A stretch of 7,318 nt of DNA, taken from the NCBI GenBank assembly GCA_002432545.1, contig DJFR01000065.1:24627-31944 (forward strand), in the 5' to 3' direction. Shown here piece after piece: positions 1-7,103 of this stretch. The position numbers and the translations under genes were made by a program. Source of the stretch: Flammeovirgaceae bacterium UBA5867. Its GTDB lineage: Bacteria; Bacteroidota; Bacteroidia; Cytophagales; Cyclobacteriaceae. Below the pieces are notes generated by a model. That model saw only the letters and a program-made list of their open reading frames with translations, did no database searches and was not told the DNA's origin. Numbering within the stretch: the first letter of the stretch is position 1; each line of letters starts with the position of its first letter.

Positions 1-459
1 AGACTGAAACGATGAGTCGTTGTAGATGAATACAAAAGTTCCGGTTATATATGATCCTTCTATTTTTGTACGCCCGATTTTCTGATTATAGATAGGTCTA
101 TGACTGAACCAGATTTGCATTGAGTCAGGACTAAAATATATAACATCGAGATTTTCAAAACCTGAAGTGCGCATTTCCTGGACAGAGTATATAGCAGCCT
201 CGCTAAAGTTACTCAACTCCCATATACTGGCTGGAAAAGTATTTCGATCTGTCCTGTAATTTTTAATGGAATCTCTGAATTTATAGGTGGGCGCAATTTG
301 TTTTTTGGCTTTCCTGATTCCGTTGGGTATAGATATCTCAGCATCGTCCCTGCGAACTTTTGTATGCGATGTGTAATCGTACTTGTAGAAGCCGAGTGCC
401 GTACAGCCTTGAACAATTACGACAATTATAAACGAGTATAGGAGCTTAGTAGAACGCAT
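1..459 (-). CDS. Putative lipoprotein of unknown function, C-terminus beyond window
   Basis: An open frame runs on the - strand from ATG at 457-459 to the window edge without a stop, giving 153 residues with the 3' end missing. The N-terminus MRSTKLLYSFIIVVIVQGC has a short basic start, a hydrophobic core and a lipobox (V16-Q17-G18-C19), so I infer export and lipidation at Cys19. The mature part is basic near residues 35-60, then mixed, with aromatic-rich alternating stretches (VIYF, MQIWF, GTFVFIY) that suggest beta structure. I do not recognise the family. The start lies only 17 bases after the stop of the upstream beta-barrel gene, which suggests co-transcription as the third gene of an exported-protein cassette. 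The ATG follows an A-rich stretch without a clear Shine-Dalgarno, which is normal in Bacteroidota. The coding call is supported by the uninterrupted frame plus signal; the function is unknown. Confidence 0.8.
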   Translation of the reverse strand, partial: MRSTKLLYSFIIVVIVQGCTALGFYKYDYTSHTKVRRDDAEISIPNGIRKAKKQIAPTYKFRDSIKNYRTDRNTFPASIWELSNFSEAAIYSVQEMRTSGFENLDVIYFSPDSMQIWFSHRPIYNQKIGRTKIEGSYITGTFVFIYNDSSFQS

Positions 460-476
460 TTGATTTTAGGAGATTC

Positions 477-1049
477 TTAGTATAGTATGTACCCAAGTTT
501 TACGCTCAGGTTTATATTTTGACTCCATTCTTTTTGGTGTGTATCAAAAATGATTGCATAACCAGGAGTGAATTCAAAACTTAATTTCTTCCCGATACTT
601 CTTTGAAGGCCCCAGGCAGGAATAATTACTATCACTGGATTGTCGTATAAATTTCTTGAGGTAATCGGAGTACTTCGATATCCAGTCTTAACACAGAAGA
701 AATTGCCGGCATTGTTATTCATTTTTTTGTGCCTTCGACATCTTGTGGCCAAATTATAATACCACCTGTTTTCAATAGATACTATGGGGGACAGTTCATA
801 TCCAAACCGATTTCCATAGAGCGATCCACCTCCCACATAAAAACTATAGCTTAGACCTATTTCGTAATTGATGGTTAAGTTTTTCGCAATCAGTTTTTCA
901 TAGCTTAGACCAAGCCCTATTATACTTGTATTTATTTCGAGTTGTTTCGTTTTAAGTGAAGTTGTATCGCTTAAACCCTGTGCATTAATCGTTCTAATAG
1001 GAGACATTAGTAGAACAATCAACATGTTAATCTTTAGTATCCGTAACAT
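477..1049 (-). CDS. Small exported protein, probable outer-membrane beta-barrel
   Basis: This encodes 190 residues. A signal peptide is visible: basic MLRILKIN, a hydrophobic core, and a probable signal peptidase I cleavage after INA (residue 23). The mature chain alternates polar and hydrophobic/aromatic residues in strand-like blocks (about 37-52, 57-73, 82-100, 116-124, 138-147, 155-167, 176-190) and ends in a strand with terminal Tyr (LSVKLGYILY). A hydrophobic or aromatic terminal residue of this kind is typical of BAM-assembled barrels. The centre (SIENRWYYNLATRCRRHKK, then NNNAGNFF) resembles a pattern I recall from small uncharacterised Bacteroidota outer-membrane proteins; this is recollection, not a database result. 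It has two Cys (104, 119). It lies 62 bases after the 491-residue lipoprotein gene and 17 before the next lipoprotein gene, all on the same strand, so an operon is likely. A barrel of about 8 strands is inferred. A transport, adhesion or structural role cannot be told apart. Confidence 0.8.
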   Translation of the reverse strand: MLRILKINMLIVLLMSPIRTINAQGLSDTTSLKTKQLEINTSIIGLGLSYEKLIAKNLTINYEIGLSYSFYVGGGSLYGNRFGYELSPIVSIENRWYYNLATRCRRHKKMNNNAGNFFCVKTGYRSTPITSRNLYDNPVIVIIPAWGLQRSIGKKLSFEFTPGYAIIFDTHQKEWSQNINLSVKLGYILY

Positions 1050-1111
1050 ATTTCATAATCCATGATTATAACAAAGCTTTATAATCGCTATCAACGGCTT
1101 TATTATACGAC

Positions 1112-2587
1112 CTATTTCTTATCTACACGAGCTCCTTTCCAGTTCCCGCTATATTTTCCTGCACCATAAATGCTTCCGCTTACAATTTTATATGCAGTTG
1201 CTGATCCATTTGCGCTGAAGTCTTGAGTATTGACAGAGGTACCATTGGGCTTCCATTTCAAGGTGATTCCTGCATTCCAGTCAAATACTTTATTAATGCT
1301 ATTCGTGTTATTTTCGGCTACTTCGTATCTTCCAAATACCAGCTTTATCCTGTCCGGATAAATGACTCTGAACATTTTTACATAATCTTCTCTATACTGA
1401 AATTGACCAGGAGCGAGTGTTACAAAAGCATAGTTATAAATCTCATTAAGGGTTGCTCTGAATTGTCCTTCCAAAATTCCATTTAAAGCATCATTGATCT
1501 GTCCTTTTGGAATAGTATACCCTGCTACTGAGATAGAATGTGTCGCAAAGTTAATGTCGCCTAGTTTCACATTTCCGAAGTCAACGGTGGGTATATTTGG
1601 TTGTGGTGCGTTAGGAAGCATCAAATCTATGATTAATCCATCCCACCCTAAGCGAAGTTCTTCAGCATCATCATTCCTCCATATACCAGTCCAGCCCTTT
1701 CTTTGCATTTTAACGTTAATGCCGGCAGAGGCATATACTCCAAAATTAACATTGTAAAAATTTACTCTTATACGATGCTTGCTATCAAATTTTTCTGTGT
1801 GTGGTTTCGTTCTTCCAAATACATCTTGAAGTAATGACCCTGCCCAAGTCTTTGCATCAAAATTGTAAGTGGGAAACCGGTCGTAAATATACTCTGGAAG
1901 TAAATCATTTGTGGTTTCTCTGCCATTTCTTGGCGGGCCGGATTGTGTTGATAATCGTGGGGCGGCCGAAACTATATGGTTGTTATTAAAGCTATCCAAT
2001 CTGTAAATACCAGGCTCAACAAAATAGAAATCTTCCGATTGCAATTGTTCACCCGGAAACATTCTGTTCGAAATAGTTAATTGCATGTTACTGTTCTCTA
2101 TACCTTTCAATGTCTCATTTAATCTATTTCGTTTTTCTGGAAGGCAAATATATGTGCCATACTGTGTTACTTTATATAACGTTCCTTCAACTTGAATTTC
2201 GTGATCTCCGTTAAGAAGGTTTTCGAAGTAAGGATCAATAATCAGGGTATCAGTTTCAAGTATATCAATACTGTCAGAAGTTACTCTTGCAATATTTTCC
2301 GAAAGTAGTTTTTCATATTTAATATCATGAAGTGACAAAAAATTGATTTTGCCAGTATACTTCTTTAGAATGACTTTTGCCTCAACGTTGTTTTCAATTA
2401 ATTCTGATATATAATTTTTAAATATATCTCTTGAAGCAAAATTCAAGCGATTTTCAATAATAGTAACCGGGTGGTTAGTTTCGAAGGTCTGAGAGCTAAC
2501 GATCTCCTCATGCTCACTACAACAGAGTAACGTTATGCAAACAGTAAATATGACTAACTGAATTTTGAAAGATGTAAAGATTCTCAT
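1112..2587 (-). CDS. Large putative surface or periplasmic lipoprotein, unknown function
   Basis: I place the start at ATG 2585-2587 (491 residues). A longer reading would begin at TTG 2617 and add ten residues before the signal peptide; the ATG gives a textbook exported start, MRIFTSFKIQLVIF. Hydrophobic residues 10-21 are followed by Cys22-Cys23 and then Ser-Glu-His-Glu-Glu, so lipidation at one of these Cys residues is likely; Bacteroidota lipoboxes are loose. Residues about 40-165 are charged and mixed, including a block FENLLNGDHEIQVEGTLYKV followed by TQYGTYICLP (121-150). Residues 210-235 form a Ser/Pro/Gly/Asn-rich probable linker. Residues 240-490 are rich in Trp, Tyr, Phe and Gly in alternating patterns (for example RIRVNFYNVNFGVYASAG, KLVFGRYEV, GITLKWKP), suggesting a beta-rich C-terminal domain. 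No catalytic motif is recognised. It is first in a probable three-gene exported-protein cassette, 162 bases downstream of the HTCS gene on the same strand. It could be a ligand-binding, adhesin-like or barrel-associated lipoprotein. Confidence 0.85.
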   Translation of the reverse strand: MRIFTSFKIQLVIFTVCITLLCCSEHEEIVSSQTFETNHPVTIIENRLNFASRDIFKNYISELIENNVEAKVILKKYTGKINFLSLHDIKYEKLLSENIARVTSDSIDILETDTLIIDPYFENLLNGDHEIQVEGTLYKVTQYGTYICLPEKRNRLNETLKGIENSNMQLTISNRMFPGEQLQSEDFYFVEPGIYRLDSFNNNHIVSAAPRLSTQSGPPRNGRETTNDLLPEYIYDRFPTYNFDAKTWAGSLLQDVFGRTKPHTEKFDSKHRIRVNFYNVNFGVYASAGINVKMQRKGWTGIWRNDDAEELRLGWDGLIIDLMLPNAPQPNIPTVDFGNVKLGDINFATHSISVAGYTIPKGQINDALNGILEGQFRATLNEIYNYAFVTLAPGQFQYREDYVKMFRVIYPDRIKLVFGRYEVAENNTNSINKVFDWNAGITLKWKPNGTSVNTQDFSANGSATAYKIVSGSIYGAGKYSGNWKGARVDKK

Positions 2588-2749
2588 TTTGATTAACGGT
2601 TTATACTGATGCTGCAATATATTTAATCCGCTAGCGAAATGAGCTAATGAAGATTACTCAGTGGGATGTGCGTATTTATACGTATATATAATATACTGGT
2701 ATAACTTTAGTTGATTTGGTGTTGCTACATTTAATTGGAGGTCGAAAAT
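2588..2749 (-). other. AT-rich intergenic region ahead of the lipoprotein cassette
   Basis: This gap separates the HTCS stop from the ATG of the 491-residue lipoprotein. It is AT-rich and holds several short dyads: TATACGTATA (2677-2686, perfect palindrome), GTATAT-ATA-ATATAC (2682-2696, 6-base arms) and CGCTAGCG (2629-2636, perfect palindrome). I see no TAnnTTTG-type Bacteroidota promoter box and no GC-rich hairpin with a U-tract. It therefore neither proves a separate promoter for the cassette nor a terminator for the HTCS gene. The length and composition make an independent promoter more likely than simple read-through, but this is inference. Confidence 0.5.
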
Positions 2750-5700
2750 TTATAAGTTATCAGTATCCTCTTCTGAAGTAGTGTTGTTGTCTATAGGATT
2801 AACCGAATCAATCTCCACAGAACTCTTACTCACCCTTTGCTGATACTCTTTTGGCGTGACACCAAATTCTGCACGGAAGCATTTGGAGAAATAGGAGAGG
2901 TTGGAGAATCCTACTTCGTACATGATTTCGGAGATGTTGCCTTCTTTATTGCCGAGTAAAAGCGATGCTTTTTTGATCCTGTATTTCCGGATGATATCGT
3001 TCGGAGAAAGTTGTGTAGTGGATTTCAGCTTACGGTATAAATGTGTAGAACTCATGCCGACTTCCTCACTCAGCATCTCAACACTGAAATCTGCATTGGA
3101 TATATTGGCTTCAATAATGTTCATCACCTTGCGAATAAATTTATCATCAACGTTCTCGCCTGTCGTGGTGGCTGTCGGTTGTACAATCAACTCATGGCGG
3201 AAATAATCGGCAAGTTCTTTTTTGCGTTTCAGTAAGTGATCTATGTGTGCTTCGAGTAAGTCAATCTCAAAAGGTTTGGTAAGGTATATATCGGCACCCG
3301 TACTAAGTCCTTCGATCTGTTGCGATGTAAGTCCTTTTGCCGTGAGTATAATAATAGATATATGGCTCGTTTTCGGATTGCTTTTTATTTTACGACACAT
3401 CGAAAGGCCATCCATTACCGGCATCATAATATCACTGATGATAATGTCTGGTAAAAAACTGTTGGTCTTGGCTAAACCTTCTTCACCGTTTTGTGCCGTC
3501 ACAAAGTTATACTTGTCTTTAAGACTCACCTGTATAAACTCGGCTATATCATAGTTGTCTTCAATGATTAGTACCAGGGGTTTGCCTGATTCCAATCCAT
3601 AGCGATAAGCCTTGGCGTGATCATCTGCCGGAGCCGATTTTACAGCAATGAGATTCACTTCATCGTTATCTGTTGCTTCAAACGGGAAGTGCTCTGAGCC
3701 GAGTGGAAGAATCAAGGTAAATGATGTACCCCTGCCAAGCGCGCTTTCCACTTTTACTTCTCCGTGGTGGAGCTTGGCATACTCGGCAACCAGTGTAAGT
3801 CCTATACCCGAGCCTGCTTCCATTTTCTTTGCAGCGTTGGTCTGGTAGAATCGTTCAAAGATATGCGCGACTTCATCCTGCGGTATACCTATACCGGAGT
3901 CGCTCACAATTACTTCAATGGCACCTTTGCTATAGATATCACTTTTGCCGTGCAGCTCTACCATCAGGTGTACACGTCCACCTTTCGGAGTAAATTTAAA
4001 TGCATTGGAGAGCAGGTTGAAAAGAATGGTTTCAATCTTCTCCGTATCGGCCCACACCAGGCATTCATCTATACCTTTGTTGAAGGAAAATGTGATGTCT
4101 TTCCGTGAGGCTTTATCTGTGAAGAGTGAATACATCTCCTGGCAAAACTGTACAATATCAAAAGATGTAATGCGTAATTGCAGACTGTCGTTTTCAAGTT
4201 TTCGGAAATCGAGTATCTGGTTTACTACGCGTAACAAGCGCTGCGAATTTTTTTCAGCAAGCGATAGTAATCTTTTGTTCTCTTCCTGCAGGTTATTTTG
4301 TTTGAGCAGTTGCTGGATCGGTGGCAGTATAAGACTGATCGGAGTACGCAGTTCGTGCGAAATGTTAGCAAAGAATTGCTGCTTGGTTTGTACAATCTCT
4401 TCCGCATGTTCTTTTTCCATGCGTGTGATCTTGAGTTCATTCTTGAGATGCAGTCGCACAGAGTACGTTCGCAGTGCTACAATGATGATGGTTATAGCCA
4501 GCACTATGTACAAACAGATAAAGCCCGTACTTAAAAACAGCGGAGGCTTTACGCGAATGCTGATGGTAGCAACACGATCGCTCCATATACCATAGTTGTT
4601 TGTGCCTTTTACCGAAAGGGTATAGGTGCCGGGAGAAAGATTGGAATATACTGCGAAGTTCTTGAGTCCGGACACATAATTCCAGTCGCGATCAAAGCCA
4701 TCCAGTTTATAGGCATATACATTGCTGGAAGGTTGCCAGTAATGCAGAGACGAAAATTCAAACGCCAATGATCGCTGTGCGTAGTCCAGCGTCAGGTTGT
4801 CGGTAACGGATATATCCTTTTGCAGCAATACGGTGCCATCAATAGCCTCATCGGTGGCGATGATCTTGTTGTTGATTTCAAGTGCAGTGATATAAATATT
4901 CGGTTCAAATACATTCGGCTTGATAGCAGGCGAGAGTCGCACGTAACCATTGTCTCCACCAAAAATGATATCTCCATCAGGTGTGTTCGCTACACAGCCA
5001 TCAAAAAAACTCTTTAAGGGTATATCTTTTTCCAGCGGAAATATTTCAAGCTGGTGATCGGGCACTGTAAACTTCAGAACAAAATTACTCGCAGCACACC
5101 ATATATTTCCTTCGCTGTCTTCGGTGATGCTCGCCAATGTTACATCATTGCCTGTTATTACCGGGTAAAATATAGCAGAGTCTGTCTGCGGTTTATACTC
5201 GATCAGTCCGTTGGCAACCCCTGCCCATAAACTTCCCCTGCGCGAGAAGTATAAACAGCTTATATCTTTTTTATTGGACACCGCGTTGAATGCGTGGATA
5301 CTCGTGCTCTTGTGCGATTGCAGATCGATGCGAAACAGTTCGGCATAATGTGTTGCCCATATAGCATTGGCTCCGCTTACATTTTTGGAAGAACCAAAAT
5401 CACCCGCAAGTTCGAAATGTATAGAAGAAATTTCGCGTAAGTTTCCCACTACCTTAAACAAGCCGCCTTCCCACGCACTTACCCAAAACGAGCCGTCTGT
5501 TCCTTTCGTAAAGCGTGCTATATAATTAGAGGTAAGTCCATTCGTTGCATTCGCGCTGATGGCGTACATCTTCTGGTTGGCTTCATCCCATATATTTATA
5601 CCGCCTGCAGTGCCAATCCAGATGCGTCCGTAATCATCTTCTTCCAGGGCAAATGTATTGTTGAGCTGGATGCGATTATTTTCAGGAGCACCGGTCTCAA

Positions 5701-6892
5701 ATACTTTACGCGTTTTGGTTGCCGGGTCAACACGAATTACACCGTGCAGCGTAGCCAGCCAGAGTATACCTTTCCTTGTTACCAACACAGCCTTTACCTG
5801 GTTGCCGATGGTTTCATTGTTGATCGGGTACGATACTTCATGATAGGTATAAAAGTTTCTGAATTTATTCAGCCTGCTTAATCCGTTGGATGTAACAAAC
5901 CAGATCACACCACCTGTATCTTCATAAATCTGCCAGATAACATTGTTGGCGATAGAATAAGAGAGCTGCGGATTATGAAAATATACTTCGTTGGTTTGGG
6001 TAGATGCATTGAAAACATTAAGACCGAAATCTGTTCCAAGCCACAGATTTCCTTTACCATCCGGGTATATACATTTGATCACTTCATTGCTGAACGCGAT
6101 ATCTTTTTCGGAATAACGTTTATACGTATTCGTATAGGTATTGAAGAGGCAAAGCCCGGTCTCCGTGCCAACCCACACCAACGAATCCGATTGTGCGGAA
6201 GCAGGTTTAATATCACCACAGATCAGGTTATTCTTCAGCGAAGGTTTATAGTTCCCTTTCAGATCGAATGTCTCAAAAGCATTTTTACCTTTTGCAAGTT
6301 TGTTCAGCTTGTCATACGTGCCTACCCAAAGATTGCCGCGCGAATCTTCATATATAGAGCGAACTGTATTATGACTCAGGTGATTATTTTGTGCGGTATA
6401 AACACTATATTTTCCGTCAGACAATGTATAGCGAACCAGCCCGTTGGCCGTACCGATCCAGAGTATATTGTTCGCTCCTTTATGTAATGTGCGCACCACT
6501 ACATTTTTGCCGAGGTCTATACGCGTTACTTCAAAGGTGGCAGTGTTAATCTTGCAAAGTCCTTTCCAGGTCCCTACCCATAAGTAATCTCCGGCTACAA
6601 GCATGGAACTGATCTCGTTTGCCGGTAGTGTATTTACACCTTCACCTTTTTTAAAAGTTATAAAGCGATAGCCGTCATACCGGCACACACCGTTGGCCGT
6701 ACCGATCCACATGAATTGATTCTGATCCTGCGCCACAGCACTGATAATGTTGGAGGGCAGTCCATCGCGAACCGACAAGGTTGAAAAGAATGGTGACTCC
6801 GCGAAAGCGCTGCCAAGTGCTGCCAGCACAAACAGAAAACTCAGAACAGCCTTTGGAATTTTGGGGAAGTCGATCATACCGCGGAACATCAT
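2750..6892 (-). CDS. Hybrid two-component system sensor/regulator (HTCS, one-protein phosphorelay with AraC output)
   Basis: This 1380-residue protein joins sensor kinase, receiver and transcription factor. In order: signal peptide about 1-31 (cleavage near AFA|ES); fourteen beta-propeller blades with recurring W-x-G-T-x-x-G-L cores (Trp at 62, 105, 145, 189, 240, 284, 331, 378, 425, 470, 512, 556, 598; a degenerate last blade near 643), i.e. two seven-bladed Reg_prop propellers; Y_Y_Y domain about 700-782; transmembrane helix about 786-808; HisKA with H-box FANISHELRTP (phospho-acceptor His846); HATPase with N-box around Asn959/Asn963, G1 DSGIG (998-1002), F-box FERFYQ and G2 GSGIGL; receiver about 1105-1222 with E1111/D1112, phospho-acceptor Asp1154, Thr1184 and Lys1206; AraC HTH about 1250-1352; acidic tail to 1380. 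All catalytic residues are present, so it should be functional. Known HTCS proteins sense a periplasmic ligand, often a glycan fragment, and activate a neighbouring susC/susD locus. Here a SusC-like gene lies divergently. Three ATGs (codons 1, 2, 6) could start it; 6877 also gives a good signal peptide. Confidence 0.97.
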   Translation of the reverse strand: MMFRGMIDFPKIPKAVLSFLFVLAALGSAFAESPFFSTLSVRDGLPSNIISAVAQDQNQFMWIGTANGVCRYDGYRFITFKKGEGVNTLPANEISSMLVAGDYLWVGTWKGLCKINTATFEVTRIDLGKNVVVRTLHKGANNILWIGTANGLVRYTLSDGKYSVYTAQNNHLSHNTVRSIYEDSRGNLWVGTYDKLNKLAKGKNAFETFDLKGNYKPSLKNNLICGDIKPASAQSDSLVWVGTETGLCLFNTYTNTYKRYSEKDIAFSNEVIKCIYPDGKGNLWLGTDFGLNVFNASTQTNEVYFHNPQLSYSIANNVIWQIYEDTGGVIWFVTSNGLSRLNKFRNFYTYHEVSYPINNETIGNQVKAVLVTRKGILWLATLHGVIRVDPATKTRKVFETGAPENNRIQLNNTFALEEDDYGRIWIGTAGGINIWDEANQKMYAISANATNGLTSNYIARFTKGTDGSFWVSAWEGGLFKVVGNLREISSIHFELAGDFGSSKNVSGANAIWATHYAELFRIDLQSHKSTSIHAFNAVSNKKDISCLYFSRRGSLWAGVANGLIEYKPQTDSAIFYPVITGNDVTLASITEDSEGNIWCAASNFVLKFTVPDHQLEIFPLEKDIPLKSFFDGCVANTPDGDIIFGGDNGYVRLSPAIKPNVFEPNIYITALEINNKIIATDEAIDGTVLLQKDISVTDNLTLDYAQRSLAFEFSSLHYWQPSSNVYAYKLDGFDRDWNYVSGLKNFAVYSNLSPGTYTLSVKGTNNYGIWSDRVATISIRVKPPLFLSTGFICLYIVLAITIIIVALRTYSVRLHLKNELKITRMEKEHAEEIVQTKQQFFANISHELRTPISLILPPIQQLLKQNNLQEENKRLLSLAEKNSQRLLRVVNQILDFRKLENDSLQLRITSFDIVQFCQEMYSLFTDKASRKDITFSFNKGIDECLVWADTEKIETILFNLLSNAFKFTPKGGRVHLMVELHGKSDIYSKGAIEVIVSDSGIGIPQDEVAHIFERFYQTNAAKKMEAGSGIGLTLVAEYAKLHHGEVKVESALGRGTSFTLILPLGSEHFPFEATDNDEVNLIAVKSAPADDHAKAYRYGLESGKPLVLIIEDNYDIAEFIQVSLKDKYNFVTAQNGEEGLAKTNSFLPDIIISDIMMPVMDGLSMCRKIKSNPKTSHISIIILTAKGLTSQQIEGLSTGADIYLTKPFEIDLLEAHIDHLLKRKKELADYFRHELIVQPTATTTGENVDDKFIRKVMNIIEANISNADFSVEMLSEEVGMSSTHLYRKLKSTTQLSPNDIIRKYRIKKASLLLGNKEGNISEIMYEVGFSNLSYFSKCFRAEFGVTPKEYQQRVSKSSVEIDSVNPIDNNTTSEEDTDNL

Positions 6893-6923
6893 CGATATTA
6901 AGTACGCTACATTTTACATCGTA

Positions 6924-6934
6924 TGCAATCGTTT
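6924..6934 (+). promoter_or_regulatory. Third copy of the TGCAATCGTTT word, HTCS-proximal
   Basis: TGCAATCGTTT here is identical over 11 bases to the copy at 7049-7059 and lies 125 bases from it, close to twelve helical turns. It sits about 32 bases upstream of the HTCS start on the opposite strand. If the tandem site binds the HTCS protein, this copy could serve autoregulation or DNA looping. Two chance copies of an 11-base word in 211 bases are unlikely, but function is inferred. Confidence 0.4.
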
Positions 6935-6986
6935 TTTGCATGCGTGTGCACACTCCGTTGCGGATGACTGAAAATTCATGCAAAAA
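6933..6986. repeat. Nested inverted repeats in the divergent promoter
   Basis: Outer arms TTTTTGCATG (6933-6942) and CATGCAAAAA (6977-6986) are perfect 10-base inverted repeats 34 bases apart. Inside them lie a perfect palindrome, GTGTGCACAC (6944-6953), and a small hairpin, TCCG-TTG-CGGA (6954-6964). The cluster lies 40-94 bases upstream of the HTCS start and could be a binding site for a dimeric regulator or a structure in the HTCS leader transcript. It is not followed by a terminator-like U-run on either strand in a position that would make sense. Confidence 0.5.
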
Positions 6987-7048
6987 GAAGGATTCCGACT
7001 TCGTGTGGTTGGTTTTTTGTCGATTCCTGTATGATTTGTGTTAATCGT

Positions 7049-7091
7049 TGCAATCGTTTGAATATACCTTGCAATCGGTTGATGAAACTTA
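7049..7091 (+). repeat. Tandem 21-base direct repeat, candidate AraC-type operator
   Basis: Two adjacent 21-base units start at 7049 and 7070. They share TGCAATCG, then T/G, then TTGA, and 16 of 21 positions match overall. A related half-site, GTTAATCGTT, lies at 7040-7049. The 21-base period is two helical turns, the usual spacing of AraC-family half-sites, so this is a good candidate for binding by the HTCS output domain. The unit ends 12 bases before the SusC-like ATG, which is close for a classical activator site. Confidence 0.55.
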
Positions 7092-7103
7092 AACCATCTA
7101 CGT

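Larger units (their letters stand above)
6893..7103. promoter_or_regulatory. Divergent promoter region between HTCS and SusC-like genes
   Basis: These 211 bases hold the 5' regions of both divergent genes. Visible contents are repeats of TGCAATCG (see separate entries), a nested inverted-repeat cluster at 6933-6986, and T-rich runs. Near-matches to the Bacteroidota promoter are TTG at 7009-7011 and TATGATTTG at 7030-7038, 18 bases apart, on the + strand. The second box is one base longer than the TAnnTTTG consensus, so the promoter call is weak. If it is right, transcription of the SusC-like gene would begin near 7045 and the tandem repeats would lie in the early transcribed region. No clear promoter box was found for the HTCS gene. 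Shared regulation of both genes from here is likely from the layout alone. Confidence 0.6.

Noticed and set aside
213..416. 67-residue - strand frame
   Set aside because: It lies inside the edge-truncated lipoprotein gene (1-459) in another frame; that gene has a signal peptide and lipobox, while this frame has no such feature.
1223..1989. Several + strand frames of 62-87 residues
   Set aside because: They are antisense to the 491-residue lipoprotein gene and have no features of their own.
2588..2749. Intrinsic terminator after the HTCS gene
   Set aside because: Only AT-rich weak dyads are present, with no GC-rich stem followed by a U-tract.
3945..4595. 216-residue + strand frame opposite the kinase domain
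   Set aside because: It is antisense to the conserved HisKA/HATPase coding region; the composition (Ser- and Cys-rich) is what reverse reading of that region gives, and no domain is visible.
5975..6487. 170-residue + strand frame opposite the propeller
   Set aside because: It is antisense to clear Reg_prop blades. No signal, motif or plausible promoter of its own; the periodic propeller sequence favours long open antisense frames.
6675..6983. 102-residue - strand frame overlapping the HTCS start
   Set aside because: It runs out of frame through the HTCS signal peptide and first blades; the HTCS frame carries all recognisable content.
6924..7080. CRISPR-like or mobile-element terminal repeats
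   Set aside because: The repeats are short (8-13 bases), have irregular large spacing and no transposase nearby; a regulatory site is the simpler reading.
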